NCBI GenBank assembly: GCA_028066055.1
Contig: JALCBY010000031.1
Span: 1-45,636, forward strand
Length of the DNA stretch: 45,636 nt
Source: Hyphomicrobiaceae bacterium
GTDB taxonomy: Bacteria; Pseudomonadota; Alphaproteobacteria; Rhizobiales; Methyloligellaceae
Direction: 5' to 3'
Position numbers and translations under genes: made by a program. The notes below the pieces were generated by a model. It saw only the letters and a program-made list of their open reading frames with translations, made no database searches and had not been told where the DNA came from. Within the stretch, counting starts at the first letter, position 1; the number at the start of each line of letters is the position of its first letter. Positions 8,089 to 18,039 of the stretch are shown one piece after another.

Positions 8089-9026
8089 CCGCGCTTCAGG
8101 TCCACGACATTCTGAAGCGGCTTGCCGGCTTCATGTTGTGTGATCTGATCAAGTACATACCGACAGACTGCGCGATCATCGGAGATGGACGCGTTGTGTG
8201 GGGTCACAACCACGCGCGGGTGTGTCCACAGAGGGCTTGAAGCAGGAAGGGGTTCTTCTTCGAATACGTCCAGCGACGCCGCCCACAGAGTTCCATCGTC
8301 AAGCGCGGCAAGAATGTCGGCCTCCACCTGGACGCGACCGCGCCCGGCATTGATGAGCACCGGGCCGGGCAGCTGTCCGTCCTGCGCCAGCGACGCAAAA
8401 AGCTGCGAATTCAGAAAACCCTCCGTATCCGGCGTGTGCGGCAACAGGCAGACGAGAATGTCCGTTCGTGCCAGAAAAGCATCGAGGCCGTCCGCACCGG
8501 CAAAGCAGTCGATTCCCTCGATGTCTTTCGGGGAGCGGCTCCACCCGGCGACCTGGTAGCCCAGCATCCGCAGTTTTTCTGCCGCGTCCATGCCGAGAAC
8601 GCCCAGTCCCATAACACCGATCCTCACTTCGTTGGCTCCGGGCTGCTGCGACCAATCCGTCCACTTTTTCTCGCGCTGAAGCTCGGCGTAGTCGAGCATA
8701 CGCCGGTGATGAAAAAGAACATGCAGGCAGACATACTCGGTCATGCGCATGGTCAGGTTGGGGTCGACGAAGCGAACCAGCGGGACGTCGGGCAATTGCT
8801 GATCTCGCAATACGTGATCGACCCCGGCGCCCATGGAAAAGATGACGTCGAGATTGGGAAGGCTCGCAAGCAATCCCTCTTCCGGTTTCCACACCAGCGC
8901 GTAACGGATGTCGCTTCTGTCGCCCGCGTCTGGCCAGACGCGAACGTCCAGTTCGCTGTCGAGCTGCCGCAGCTCCTTCGCGAAGCAGTCGGGATCCATT
9001 CCTTCGGAAACGACAAGCAGCGACAT
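8082..9026 (-). CDS. ghrA: Glyoxylate/hydroxypyruvate reductase A-type dehydrogenase
   Basis: This is a member of the D-isomer-specific 2-hydroxyacid dehydrogenases, of 314 residues. The NAD(P)-binding motif is GVMGLGVLG (137-145). The catalytic set is Arg229 in NAGRGR, a Glu near 258 in FEEEPLP, and His277 in VTPHNAS. Length, overall pattern and the C-terminal RGY ending resemble E. coli GhrA, which reduces glyoxylate and hydroxypyruvate with NADPH. The symbol reflects this resemblance; the substrate is not proven. It lies seven bases downstream of the Yej fusion gene on the same strand, so the two may be co-transcribed. Confidence 0.87.
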   Translation of the reverse strand: MSLLVVSEGMDPDCFAKELRQLDSELDVRVWPDAGDRSDIRYALVWKPEEGLLASLPNLDVIFSMGAGVDHVLRDQQLPDVPLVRFVDPNLTMRMTEYVCLHVLFHHRRMLDYAELQREKKWTDWSQQPGANEVRIGVMGLGVLGMDAAEKLRMLGYQVAGWSRSPKDIEGIDCFAGADGLDAFLARTDILVCLLPHTPDTEGFLNSQLFASLAQDGQLPGPVLINAGRGRVQVEADILAALDDGTLWAASLDVFEEEPLPASSPLWTHPRVVVTPHNASISDDRAVCRYVLDQITQHEAGKPLQNVVDLKRGY

Positions 9027-9033
9027 GCCGGGC

Positions 9034-11874
9034 TCAGCTCGCGACCGAATCGAGATGTGCAGCCTGAAGGTCGAACGCCGCGGCCATCAGAGCCTTGGTA
9101 TATGCCTTCTTGGGCGAGGCGAAGATTTGTTTGGATGTACCGCTTTCCACCACCTTACCCTGACGCATGACGATGACGTTGTTGGCGAGTGCACGCACCA
9201 CCCGCAGGTCGTGCGAAATGAAGAGATACGCCAATTTGTGGCGATCCTGCAATTCGCGCAACAGGTCGACAATCTGAGCCTGCACCGAGACATCGAGCGC
9301 GGAGGTGGGCTCGTCGAGCATGACGAACTTTGGCTGGAGCACCATGGCGCGGGCGATGGCGATGCGCTGCCGTTGGCCGCCGGAAAACTCATGCGGGTAC
9401 CGGTCCTGAAGGTTGGGATCAAGGTGAACCTCATGCAATGCCTGCGCAACGCGTGCACGCCGCTCGCCATAGCTCATTTCGGGATTCTGAATGAGCAGGC
9501 CTTCCTCGATGATCTGGCTAACCGACAGGCGCGGACTGAGGGATCCGTAGGGGTCCTGGAACACCACCTGCATTTCCCGCCGGAGCGGACGCATTTCCTT
9601 GGAATCGTATCCGTCGATCCGGTCGCCGACATAGGCGATCGGGCCTTCGCTCGATATAAGCCGCAGGAGGCCGAGGCCGAGCGTGGTCTTGCCTGAGCCC
9701 GACTCACCGACGACACCGAGCGTCTGGCCTGCCTGCAGCTTCAAGGACAGACCGTCCACCGCCTTGATGTGGCCGACCGTGCGCCGCAGGAAACCGCGGC
9801 GGATGGGGAACCAGACCTTGAGGTCGTCCGACTCGACGACCACTGGTGCCTTCGGATTGGCTTTCGGCGGGTCGCCCTTGGGTTCGGCGGCGAGGAGATG
9901 CTTGGTATAAGGGTGTTTGGGTGAGTCGAAGACCTTGGCCGTGTCGCCGTGCTCAACGATTTCACCCGCATTCATCACATTCACGCGGTTCGCCATCTTG
10001 CGCACCACGCCCAGATCGTGGGTGATGAGCAGCATTGCCATGTTGAGTTCTTTCTGGAGTTCCTGAAGCAGTTCGAGAATCTGCGCCTGGATCGTCACGT
10101 CGAGTGCGGTCGTCGGTTCATCCGCGATGAGGAGGTCCGGTTCATTCGCGAGCGCCATGGCGATCATGACGCGCTGGCGTTGGCCGCCGGAAAGCTGGTG
10201 CGGATAGGAGGCAAGCCGTTTCTCTGGTTCCTTGATGCCTACCTTGCCCAGCAATTCGATGACCCGGTCCCGAGCCGCGGTCTCGGAGAGCCCGCGGTGA
10301 AGCTTGAGAATCTCGCCGACCTGCTGCTCGATCGTATGGAGAGGATTGAGCGAGGTCATCGGCTCCTGGAAAATCATTGAGATGTCGTTGCCGCGAATGG
10401 CACGCAGGGATTTGTCCTCGCAATGGAGCAGATCTTCGTCCTTGAAAGTGATCTTGCCGGAAGGATGGGAGGCGGCCGGATAGGGCAGCAGCCTGATCAC
10501 CGAAAGCGCGGAGACGGTTTTGCCGGATCCGGACTCACCCACAAGCGCGACCGTTTCGCCCGGCTTGATATCGAACGAGATGTGCTTGACGGCATGGGTG
10601 GTCGTGCCCCCGGAGGTGAAATCGACAGACAGATCCTCGACCCGAAGCAGAGCGTCCTTGCTGAGCTTTCTTTTTGCCGTGCGTGTCGTCGGCACGGAAC
10701 CGGTGACTTGCGTGCGCGATGCCTCGGCATCGGTGACTTCAGCGGGTTCGGGATCGACGAATGTCTTGCGCGGGTCGAGCGCATCGCGCACCGCCTCGCC
10801 GATGAAGATCAGCAGGCTCAGCATGACCGCGATCACGCAGAAGGCCGTGATGCCGAGCCAGGGCGCTTGCAGGTTGGCCTTGCCTTGCGCCAATAGTTCG
10901 CCGAGAGAGGGAGAGCCTGGCGGCAGCCCGAAGCCGAGAAAATCGAGCGACGTGAGCGTGGTGATCGAACCGTTCAGGATGAACGGCATGAAGGTCAGCG
11001 TCGCCACCATGGCGTTCGGCAGCAGATGCTTGAACATGATCTTGGCGTTCGAGAGGCCGAGCGCTCGGGCGGCGCGAATATATTCAAGGTTTCGCCCGCG
11101 CAGGAATTCAGCTCGTACGACACCGACGAGCGCCACCCACGAAAACAGCAGCAGGATACCGAGCAGAATCCAGAAGTTGGGCTCGATCACGGCAGCGATG
11201 ATAATCAGCAGGTAGAGCGATGGAATAGAGGTCCATATCTCGATAAAGCGCTGGAACAGCAGATCGACCCAGCCGCCGAAATAGCCTTGCACCGCGCCGG
11301 CGGACACACCGACGATGGACGAGATGATCGTCAGCACCAGCCCGAACAGGACCGATAATCGGAACCCGTAAATCACCCGTGCAACGACGTCGCGACCCTG
11401 ATCGTCGGTTCCCAACCAGTTCTCCGAGGATGGCGGTGCGGGAGCGGGAACCGGCAGGTTGAGGTTGATCGTGTTGTAGGAATAGCGGATCGGCGGCCAG
11501 TAGATGGAGCCGCCTTTCTCCTTGATCAGATCCTGAACGAAGGGATCCCGGTAGTCGGCTTCCGTTTCAAACTCGCCGCCGAAATCGGTTTCTGGATAGG
11601 CCTTGAAGACCGGCATGTAGATGCCGCCATCATACGTCACGAGGTAAGGCTTGTCGTTCGCGATGAATTCGGCGAACAGGCTGACGAAGAACAGGATGAG
11701 GAACAGCCACAGGCTCCAGAATCCGCGCTTGTTCGCTTTGAAGTTTTGCCAGCGGCGCGCATTGATCGGCGACAGCGAAAAGAACTTTTGCCATGGCGGC
11801 ATGGTCTCGCCCGGTAACGGTTCGATGGTCTCGTAACCCTCGCTCTCAAGCTTATCGTCGAGCTTTACGTCCAT
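9034..11874 (-). CDS. Fused peptide ABC transporter: YejE-type permease + YejF-type double ATPase
   Basis: One uninterrupted frame of 946 residues holds two proteins that are normally separate. Residues about 45-370 are an inner-membrane permease of YejE type, with an N-terminal membrane segment, a periplasmic part with [19 protein letters not shown], and the EAA-like loop [11 protein letters not shown] linker of about 30 residues follows. Residues about 405-946 hold two ABC ATPase domains, with Walker A GESGSGKT near 444 and 721, signatures LSGGQRQRV and FSGGQRQRI, and Walker B segments LLIADEP and FVMLDEP. The Yej system imports oligopeptides, and in enterobacteria microcin C. Both ATPase sites look intact. 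It follows yejB by nine bases, so it is the last component of the yejA-yejA-yejB operon. A sequencing frameshift merging two genes is unlikely, because the linker is in frame without stops and reads naturally. Confidence 0.92.
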   Translation of the reverse strand: MDVKLDDKLESEGYETIEPLPGETMPPWQKFFSLSPINARRWQNFKANKRGFWSLWLFLILFFVSLFAEFIANDKPYLVTYDGGIYMPVFKAYPETDFGGEFETEADYRDPFVQDLIKEKGGSIYWPPIRYSYNTINLNLPVPAPAPPSSENWLGTDDQGRDVVARVIYGFRLSVLFGLVLTIISSIVGVSAGAVQGYFGGWVDLLFQRFIEIWTSIPSLYLLIIIAAVIEPNFWILLGILLLFSWVALVGVVRAEFLRGRNLEYIRAARALGLSNAKIMFKHLLPNAMVATLTFMPFILNGSITTLTSLDFLGFGLPPGSPSLGELLAQGKANLQAPWLGITAFCVIAVMLSLLIFIGEAVRDALDPRKTFVDPEPAEVTDAEASRTQVTGSVPTTRTAKRKLSKDALLRVEDLSVDFTSGGTTTHAVKHISFDIKPGETVALVGESGSGKTVSALSVIRLLPYPAASHPSGKITFKDEDLLHCEDKSLRAIRGNDISMIFQEPMTSLNPLHTIEQQVGEILKLHRGLSETAARDRVIELLGKVGIKEPEKRLASYPHQLSGGQRQRVMIAMALANEPDLLIADEPTTALDVTIQAQILELLQELQKELNMAMLLITHDLGVVRKMANRVNVMNAGEIVEHGDTAKVFDSPKHPYTKHLLAAEPKGDPPKANPKAPVVVESDDLKVWFPIRRGFLRRTVGHIKAVDGLSLKLQAGQTLGVVGESGSGKTTLGLGLLRLISSEGPIAYVGDRIDGYDSKEMRPLRREMQVVFQDPYGSLSPRLSVSQIIEEGLLIQNPEMSYGERRARVAQALHEVHLDPNLQDRYPHEFSGGQRQRIAIARAMVLQPKFVMLDEPTSALDVSVQAQIVDLLRELQDRHKLAYLFISHDLRVVRALANNVIVMRQGKVVESGTSKQIFASPKKAYTKALMAAAFDLQAAHLDSVAS

Positions 11875-11883
11875 CGTCCGCCC

Positions 11884-13005
11884 CTAGACCTCGCGCGTCT
11901 CGAAATCGATACGCGGGTCAACCCACGTGTAGGTCAGGTCGGAGATGAGATTGATGAACAGGCCAAGCAGCGAAAAGATGTAAAGGTTGGCGAACACGAC
12001 CGGATAGTCGCGGTTCACGATCGATTCGAACGACAGAAGCCCGAGCCCGTCCAGGGAGAAAATCGTTTCGATCAGCAGCGATCCGGCAAAAAAGGCGCTG
12101 ATGAAGGCGCCCGGGAAGCCGGCAATGATAATCAGCATGGCGTTGCGGAACACATGTCCGTAAAGCACCTGGCGCTCGGTCAGTCCTTTGGCCCGTGCGG
12201 TGATCACATACTGCTTCTTGATCTCATCGAGAAACGAGTTCTTGGTCAGGAAGGTGGTGGTGGCGAAGGCGCTGAGCGCCATGGCGATGAGCGGTAGGGT
12301 CAGGTGCCAGAAATAGTCGAGGATTTTCTCGTACCAGGGGAGCTGCGCGAAATTCTCCGATGTCAGCCCGCGCAACGGGAACCAGTCGAGAAATGTACCG
12401 CCTGCGAACAGGACAATGAGGAGCACGGCAAACAGAAAACCGGGGATCGCATAGCCGATGACGATGACGCCGCTGGTCCAGACATCGAAACGCTGGCCGT
12501 CCGATACCGCTTTGCGGATGCCGAGCGGAATGGAGATTCCATAAGATATCAGCGTCATCCACAAGCCCAGCGAGATGGAGACGGGCATCTTCTCGATAAT
12601 GAGGTCGATGACCCCGACATCCCGGAAATAGCTCTCGCCGAAGTCGAACCGGAGATAGTTCCATAACATCAGGAAAAAGCGTTCATGCGCCGGCTTGTCG
12701 AAGCCGAACTGTTTTTCCAGGCTTTTGATGAATTCCGGATCGAGTCCCTGTGCGCCGCGATATTTCGACGAGACCGATGCGTCTCCGGTCGCGGCGTTCT
12801 GCTGCGCCTGTGACCCGGAGCTGAAATCCCCGCTTTGCGTGCCGCCGATGCGAGCGGTCGCCGACACATCGGTGCCAGTGAGTTGTGCGATCACGCGCTC
12901 GACCGGGCCACCGGGGGCGAATTGCACGACGGTGAAGCTCACGATCATCACGCCCAGCATGGTGGGGATGATCAGGAGCAATCTGCGGAGAATATAAGCT
13001 GTCAT
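11884..13005 (-). CDS. yejB: Peptide ABC transporter permease YejB
   Basis: The product has 373 residues with the N-terminal membrane segment typical of DppB/OppB-type permeases ([21 protein letters not shown]), a long periplasmic insert (about 45-110), and five further membrane segments. The cytoplasmic loop that contacts the ATPases includes [21 protein letters not shown]. The C terminus [13 protein letters not shown] is characteristic of this family. It sits between the second yejA gene (18 bases) and the yejE-yejF fusion (9 bases), all on the minus strand, and forms the heterodimeric channel with the YejE part. Confidence 0.93.
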   Translation of the reverse strand: MTAYILRRLLLIIPTMLGVMIVSFTVVQFAPGGPVERVIAQLTGTDVSATARIGGTQSGDFSSGSQAQQNAATGDASVSSKYRGAQGLDPEFIKSLEKQFGFDKPAHERFFLMLWNYLRFDFGESYFRDVGVIDLIIEKMPVSISLGLWMTLISYGISIPLGIRKAVSDGQRFDVWTSGVIVIGYAIPGFLFAVLLIVLFAGGTFLDWFPLRGLTSENFAQLPWYEKILDYFWHLTLPLIAMALSAFATTTFLTKNSFLDEIKKQYVITARAKGLTERQVLYGHVFRNAMLIIIAGFPGAFISAFFAGSLLIETIFSLDGLGLLSFESIVNRDYPVVFANLYIFSLLGLFINLISDLTYTWVDPRIDFETREV

Positions 13006-13023
13006 GAGCCTCTGGCGGCGGCG

Positions 13024-14874
13024 TCAGTTGTTGGCGGCCAGTTTGGCAGCTTTCGCCTCGTCATACCACCAGGTTTCGATGACGCCGCGGGCGTATTTGG
13101 GCTTTGTCTCGGGGCGCGAAAACCGGTTCCAATGGGCGATATTGTGGGCCGCCTTGTACCAGTGCGGAACCCAGTAGTACCGGGCGCGCAACACGCGGTC
13201 GATAGCGCGCGTGGCGGTTACGAGTTCGTCACGCGATTTCGCCGCGACCACTTTTTCAATCAACGCGTCGATCACGGGATCCTTGATCCCGGCGAGATTT
13301 TGACTGCCGGATGTATCCGCCGCCTGGGTTCCCCAATAATTCCGAAGTTCGACGCCGGGTGTCGCGTTCATTACATATCGTTGCGTGGTGATGTCGAAAT
13401 CGAAGCTCTTGACCCGCTCCTGATACTGGGACGGATCGACGAGCCGGATGCGTGCGTCGATGCCTAAGATTTTCAGATTCTTCACGAAGGGTGCGATGAT
13501 GCGCTCGAAGGTTGGCGAAAAGATGAGGAATTCAATGTCCAGCCGTTCACCCTTGGCGTTGACCCGCTTGCCGTCTTTGACCGTCCAGCCCGCCTCCTTG
13601 AGGAGCTTGGAGGCCGCTCGCAGCAGCTTTCTGTCTTGGCCGGATCCGTTGGACACAGGCGAAGAGTAGGGAGTATCGAACACTTCTTTGGGCAGTTTGT
13701 CGCGATGAGGCGCCAGCAACGCGAGTTCACCTTCACTGGGCGGCCCGGACGCCTTCATGTCGGAATTTTCAAAGAAGCTGTTGGTGCGCTTGTAAAGCCC
13801 GTAGAACTGGTTGCGGTTGGTCCATTCGAAGTCGAAGGCGTGGTCCAAGGCTTTGCGCACGCGCGGGTCCTTGAACTTGTCACGGCGTGTGTTGATGAAG
13901 AAGCCTTGCGCGCCGGAGGGACGTTCATCAGGGAGCGTCAGCCGGATGAGCTTGCCGGATTTGACCTGCGGTATGTCATATTCCGTGGCCCAGGTCTTGG
14001 ACGTGAATTCCTCGCGCAGATCATATTCGCCCGCCTTTAAGGCCTCGAACTGAGCCGTGCGGTCCCGGAAATACTCGTAGCGCAGTTCGTCAAAGTTGAA
14101 CCGGCCTTGGTTCACGGGCAGATCCTTGCCCCAATAGTCCTCGCGCCGTTCGTAGACGATGAAGCTGCCCTGTTTGAAATTCTTGATCTTGTAAGGACCG
14201 GACCCGAGCGGCGGCTTCAGGGTAGTCTTGGTGAAATCATTCTTGTCGTAGTAGGCCTTGGAGAAGATCGGTAGCCCCGAAACGATGATGGGCAAATCGC
14301 GGATCTGATCTCCCGTGAAGGTATACCGTACGGTCCCGGGGTCGATCGCTTCCGCCTTTTCGACATCCCGGAGGCGCAACGCATAGAAGGGATGTCCTTT
14401 CTCCTTCAGCAGGGTGAAGGAATTGACGATATCCTCCGCCGTAACTGGCGTTCCGTCCGAGAATTTTGCCTCGGGTCGGAGGTAAAACGTTACCGAGCGT
14501 TTGTTGTCGGCAAGCTCGGCCGATTCCGCGACGAGGCCGTACATGGAACCGGGTTCGTCCTGGGCCGCCGTCATCAGGCTGTCGAACAGATAGGTCAGAC
14601 CCTGCGCCGGGTCGCCTTTAAGAATATAGCCATTGAGCGTGTTGAAGGTGATGAGGCCAGCGGTGCCGATCATGGACAGCTTGCCGCCCTTGGGCGCTGC
14701 CGGATTGACATATTCAAAATGCTTGAAGTCGGCCGGGTACTTCAGATCGCCGAACGTCGACAGGCCGTGGCGGCGTTCACCGGCATTGGCGCCAGCGGTA
14801 AGGAAAACGCACAAGCAGGCAACGAGAAGAGCCCGAGCCATGCCGCGCAGATATGTCGTGCTTGTTACCGGCAT
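13024..14874 (-). CDS. yejA: Extracellular solute-binding protein, family 5 (YejA-type, second copy)
   Basis: A periplasmic peptide-binding protein of 616 residues. The signal peptide is MARALLVACLCVFLTAG and following, cleaved near AGANA. The mature protein has SBP_bac_5 features such as YPADFKHFEYVNPAAPKGGK and FYLRPEAKFSDGTPVTAEDI. ATG at 14874 is preceded by GGTGGA, so it is preferred over the GTG at 14883. It follows another yejA by 13 bases. The two copies share layout (for example KFKDPRVRKALDHAFDFEWTN versus RRAFNYAFDFEWAKKN) but have diverged clearly, so they probably bind different peptides. Confidence 0.9.
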   Translation of the reverse strand: MPVTSTTYLRGMARALLVACLCVFLTAGANAGERRHGLSTFGDLKYPADFKHFEYVNPAAPKGGKLSMIGTAGLITFNTLNGYILKGDPAQGLTYLFDSLMTAAQDEPGSMYGLVAESAELADNKRSVTFYLRPEAKFSDGTPVTAEDIVNSFTLLKEKGHPFYALRLRDVEKAEAIDPGTVRYTFTGDQIRDLPIIVSGLPIFSKAYYDKNDFTKTTLKPPLGSGPYKIKNFKQGSFIVYERREDYWGKDLPVNQGRFNFDELRYEYFRDRTAQFEALKAGEYDLREEFTSKTWATEYDIPQVKSGKLIRLTLPDERPSGAQGFFINTRRDKFKDPRVRKALDHAFDFEWTNRNQFYGLYKRTNSFFENSDMKASGPPSEGELALLAPHRDKLPKEVFDTPYSSPVSNGSGQDRKLLRAASKLLKEAGWTVKDGKRVNAKGERLDIEFLIFSPTFERIIAPFVKNLKILGIDARIRLVDPSQYQERVKSFDFDITTQRYVMNATPGVELRNYWGTQAADTSGSQNLAGIKDPVIDALIEKVVAAKSRDELVTATRAIDRVLRARYYWVPHWYKAAHNIAHWNRFSRPETKPKYARGVIETWWYDEAKAAKLAANN

Positions 14875-14887
14875 GGCTTCCACCGCG

Positions 14888-16750
14888 TCACTTCACCGAG
14901 GCCAGCTTGGACGCAGATGCATCATCCCACCACCAGACGGTCGGAAAGCCGACGGATTGTGACGGGAGCTGCTCGGGACGCCCGAACCGATCCCAATAAG
15001 CGACCCGCGCGTACGGGATGTACCACTGCGGGACCACATAGTTGTTCCACAGCAGAACACGGTCAAGCGCATGAGTGGCTGCGACCAGCTCGGCCCGATC
15101 GTCGGCGAAAATGATCTTGTCGATGAGTTTGTCGACAGCGGGGTCTTTGATGCCGATGAGATTGCGGCTTCCATCCTTGTCCGCAGCGGCCGAACCCCAG
15201 AAATCCCGCTGCTCATTCCCCGGCGACTGCGACTGCGGGAAACTGCTGACGACGATGTCGAAATCAAACGTATCGAGGCGCCTGCGGTACTGCGGCACAT
15301 CGACAACACGAAGTGAGGTCTTGATGCCAAGGCGTTCGAGATTTCGCATATAGGGCTGAACGATGCGTTCAAACAACGGCGACACCAGCAGGAAGTCGGC
15401 ACTCATCTGTTCGCCTGTCTTCTTGTTGACGAGCTTACGGTCCTTGACGACCCAACCCGCTTCGTTGAACAGTTTCGTGGCCTTGCGCAGATTGCCGCGC
15501 ATTCTTCCCGACCCGTCGGTTTTCGGATTGGTGTAGGGTTTGGTGAAAACTTCAGGCGGAATCTGATCCTTTACCTCGTTGAGGATTTCCAGCTCGCGTC
15601 CTTCGGGCAATCCCGACGACGCAAGTTCCGTATTCTGAAAATAACTCGACGTGCGTTCATACTGGTCATAGAACAGGTTCTTCTTCGCCCATTCGAAATC
15701 GAACGCGTAATTGAAGGCCCGCCGCACACGGGGGTCCTTGAACTTGTCGCGGCGCGTGTTCAACACGAACGCCTGCATGGGCTGCCCGCGTTTCAGCTCG
15801 ATGCGGTCGCGTTTGACCCATTTGTTCTTCGCCGCTTTAAAGTCATATGCGGTCGCCCAGTTTTTCGCGCTTGTATCGCGATAGTAGTCCAGCTTGTCGG
15901 CTTTGAAGGCTTCGAAAGCGACCGTGGAATCTCGAAAATAGTCGAAGCGTATCTCATCGAAATTATCCTGCCCCACCTTCACGGGCAGCTTTTTGGCCCA
16001 ATAGTCGTTGACACGTTCCAGCGTGATCGACCGGCCCGCATTCACGTCCTTGATGCGGTAGGCACCCGAGCCGAGGGGTGGCTCCAGCGTCGTCTTGCCG
16101 ATGTCCCGTGGTTCGCCGTTGGCGTCCTTTCCGGTCCAGTAGTGCTTTGGCAATACCGTGAGTTCGCCGACGATCATCGGCAGTTCACGGTTGTCCTTGA
16201 CGTCAAAGTGGAACGTGACCTCGCGATCGCCGGTTTTTTCGACCTTGGAGACGTTCTTGTAATACTGCGCGTAAAACGGGTGTCCCTTCTTAAGGGCTGT
16301 CATTGAGAAAATGACGTCTTCCGGCGTGATCGGCTTGCCATCATGCCAGCGGGCCTCGTCTCGCAGCTTGAAAGTGGCGGAGCTGAAATCGTCCGGATAG
16401 GTTACCCACTCGGCAATGAGCCCGTATCCGGTAGAGGGTTCGTCGAAGCTTGAATCCATAAGCTGGTCGTAGATGAAACCGGTCCCGGCGGCCGGGGTGC
16501 CTTTCAGGATGAACGGATTGAGGCTGTCGAACGTGCCGGTGGCCGACATGCGCACCTTGCCGCCTTTGGGCGCGTCCGGATTGACGTATTTGAAGTGCGT
16601 GAAATCGGGCCCGTATTTCGGCTTTCCGATCAGGGACAGAGCGTGATGGCGCTCGGTTTCCGCGTGAAGCGCAGGTGCCAGAACCAAGAAGGTGAATAAG
16701 GTGAATATCGCAACCGCGGCTTGAACGACGCGGGGAACACGCAAGGTCAT
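14888..16750 (-). CDS. yejA: Extracellular solute-binding protein, family 5 (YejA-type, first copy)
   Basis: A periplasmic peptide-binding protein of 620 residues and the first gene of the yej operon. The signal peptide spans about residues 1-30 (VVQAAVAIFTLFTFLVLAPALHA). The mature part opens with ETERHHALSLIGKPKYGPDF and has the family segment LRDEARWHDGKPITPEDV. ATG at 16750 follows GAAGAG; the TTG at 16765 is less likely. Established knowledge: Sinorhizobium meliloti has a yejA1-A2-B-E-F operon needed for tolerance of nodule antimicrobial peptides. The same A-A-B order here suggests a similar peptide-uptake role. Confidence 0.9.
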   Translation of the reverse strand: MTLRVPRVVQAAVAIFTLFTFLVLAPALHAETERHHALSLIGKPKYGPDFTHFKYVNPDAPKGGKVRMSATGTFDSLNPFILKGTPAAGTGFIYDQLMDSSFDEPSTGYGLIAEWVTYPDDFSSATFKLRDEARWHDGKPITPEDVIFSMTALKKGHPFYAQYYKNVSKVEKTGDREVTFHFDVKDNRELPMIVGELTVLPKHYWTGKDANGEPRDIGKTTLEPPLGSGAYRIKDVNAGRSITLERVNDYWAKKLPVKVGQDNFDEIRFDYFRDSTVAFEAFKADKLDYYRDTSAKNWATAYDFKAAKNKWVKRDRIELKRGQPMQAFVLNTRRDKFKDPRVRRAFNYAFDFEWAKKNLFYDQYERTSSYFQNTELASSGLPEGRELEILNEVKDQIPPEVFTKPYTNPKTDGSGRMRGNLRKATKLFNEAGWVVKDRKLVNKKTGEQMSADFLLVSPLFERIVQPYMRNLERLGIKTSLRVVDVPQYRRRLDTFDFDIVVSSFPQSQSPGNEQRDFWGSAAADKDGSRNLIGIKDPAVDKLIDKIIFADDRAELVAATHALDRVLLWNNYVVPQWYIPYARVAYWDRFGRPEQLPSQSVGFPTVWWWDDASASKLASVK

Positions 16751-16876
16751 ATCTCTTCGCCCCAACTGTTTGACTACATATGCGACAGCCCGAAAGCCCG
16801 TTGCCGAGTTCGCACTTAAACATGGCCTCCGAGACCCTAACCGCCAAATTAAATAATCGTTAGAACGTCTGCGGAT

Positions 16877-17215
16877 TCAAGGACTCGGCGGTGGTGCCGG
16901 AGTGTCCGACTGGTTGCGCAGAAACAGAAGCAGGTCTGCGCGCGCCGCCGCATCATCAAGCCCCGGAAACGGCATGCGCGTCCCAGGAACGCATTTCGTC
17001 GGTTTGGTGACGAGACAGTCAAGGAGCTCAAAGGTCCAGTTGCCTTCCTTGGTCTTGAACGCTTTCGAATATTCGAATTCCTCGGCGGAATCGATGTTGC
17101 ACCCGATTACACCAAACAGATTGGGCCCAATCTTGTTCTTTCCGCCCTTTTCGAAGGTGTGGCAGACACCGTACTGCTTCGAGACCTCCGCGCCGCGCGC
17201 CCAACGATACAGCCG
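16877..17215 (-). pseudogene. Decayed cytochrome c copy, truncated at 5' end
   Basis: The minus strand, with no usable start codon, reads about 112 codons of class I cytochrome c. The heme site reads KQYGVCHTFEKGG, so the first Cys of CxxCH is Tyr (codon TAC), and covalent heme attachment would fail or be impaired. After it come KIGPNLFGVIG, FEYSKAFKTKEGNWTF, GTRMPFPG (the Met ligand) and ARADLLLFLRNQ before a TGA stop. An in-frame TAA sits at 17216-17218, only about 15 codons before the heme site, so the export/anchor region is gone. It lies directly downstream of intact cycM in the same direction and aligns with its core domain, so it is a relic of a tandem paralogue. Confidence 0.85.
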
Positions 17216-17269
17216 TTATCGAATTGATCCGATCGTCAACTGCGGTTTTCGTCTCAACCGACTTGCGCT

Positions 17270-17896
17270 CTACTGCTTTTTTTCAGGGGCTGCAGCTTCT
17301 CCACCGTCCGATTTGGCTTCTTCCTTTTTCTCTTCGGGCTTCTCTTCCGCCTTGGCTTCAGGTTCCGGTAGCGCCGGCTTGTCGTCGCCTTGCTGGCGCA
17401 GATAGAGGATCAGATCGGCTCGCTGGTTCGGTCGCCTGATCCCGGCGAACGCCATTTTCGTTCCGTTGATGAAGCCTTTCGGGTTGGCGATGAACTCATC
17501 TAGCTCGTCATACCCCCAGGAGCCGCCTTTCCCCTTCAGTGCGCCTGAATAGGCGAAGCCGTCCACGGTCCCCAGTTCACGGCCGACGATACCGTAAAGA
17601 TTCGGCCCGATCCTGTTGGCGCCACCCTTGTCGAAGGTATGGCAGGCCTTGCACTTGTTCGCGACCTTTTCGCCCTTTGCCGCGTCGCCTTCCGCCAGAA
17701 GAACGGCGAGCGCCACCTCTTCCTTCTCGGCCTGTCCAGCCGAGTCTCCCGTCCCTTCCGTTACCGCGACGTCATAACCGGGTTTTTCCGGCGCGTGTGC
17801 CTTGAAGAACAAATCGGTCGCTGTCTTGGTGCCGAACAGAATCAGCAGTGCGAAAAGCACGGCTCCGGCAATCTTGTTGAGTTCAAAAGCATCCAT
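17270..17896 (-). CDS. cycM: Membrane-anchored cytochrome c (CycM type)
   Basis: The product has 208 residues. The N terminus MDAFELNKIAGAVLFALL is a single membrane anchor closely resembling Bradyrhizobium CycM. A spacer leads to the class I cytochrome c domain with CKACH for covalent heme, GPNLYGIVGR, and Met in GTKMAFAG as axial ligand. CycM carries electrons between the bc1 complex and the aa3 oxidase at the periplasmic face. The last 40 residues form an unusual Lys/Glu/Ala-rich tail. The start is ATG at 17896; another ATG immediately before it (17899) shares the same GGGAG ribosome site. It is divergent from kdsB, with a shared 140-base control region. Confidence 0.9.
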   Translation of the reverse strand: MDAFELNKIAGAVLFALLILFGTKTATDLFFKAHAPEKPGYDVAVTEGTGDSAGQAEKEEVALAVLLAEGDAAKGEKVANKCKACHTFDKGGANRIGPNLYGIVGRELGTVDGFAYSGALKGKGGSWGYDELDEFIANPKGFINGTKMAFAGIRRPNQRADLILYLRQQGDDKPALPEPEAKAEEKPEEKKEEAKSDGGEAAAPEKKQ

Positions 17897-18039
17897 CATG
17901 TGGGCCCGCTCCCAGTCAGCATCGGCGTCGCGCCGCAAAGATCGCGCCGAATATAGAGTTTTGGCGCGCTGTTGCAACTGGCACGTGAGGCGGATATTGC
18001 GGTAGCACGAATTGTGCCCTTGTCAAATGGAACCGGTTG

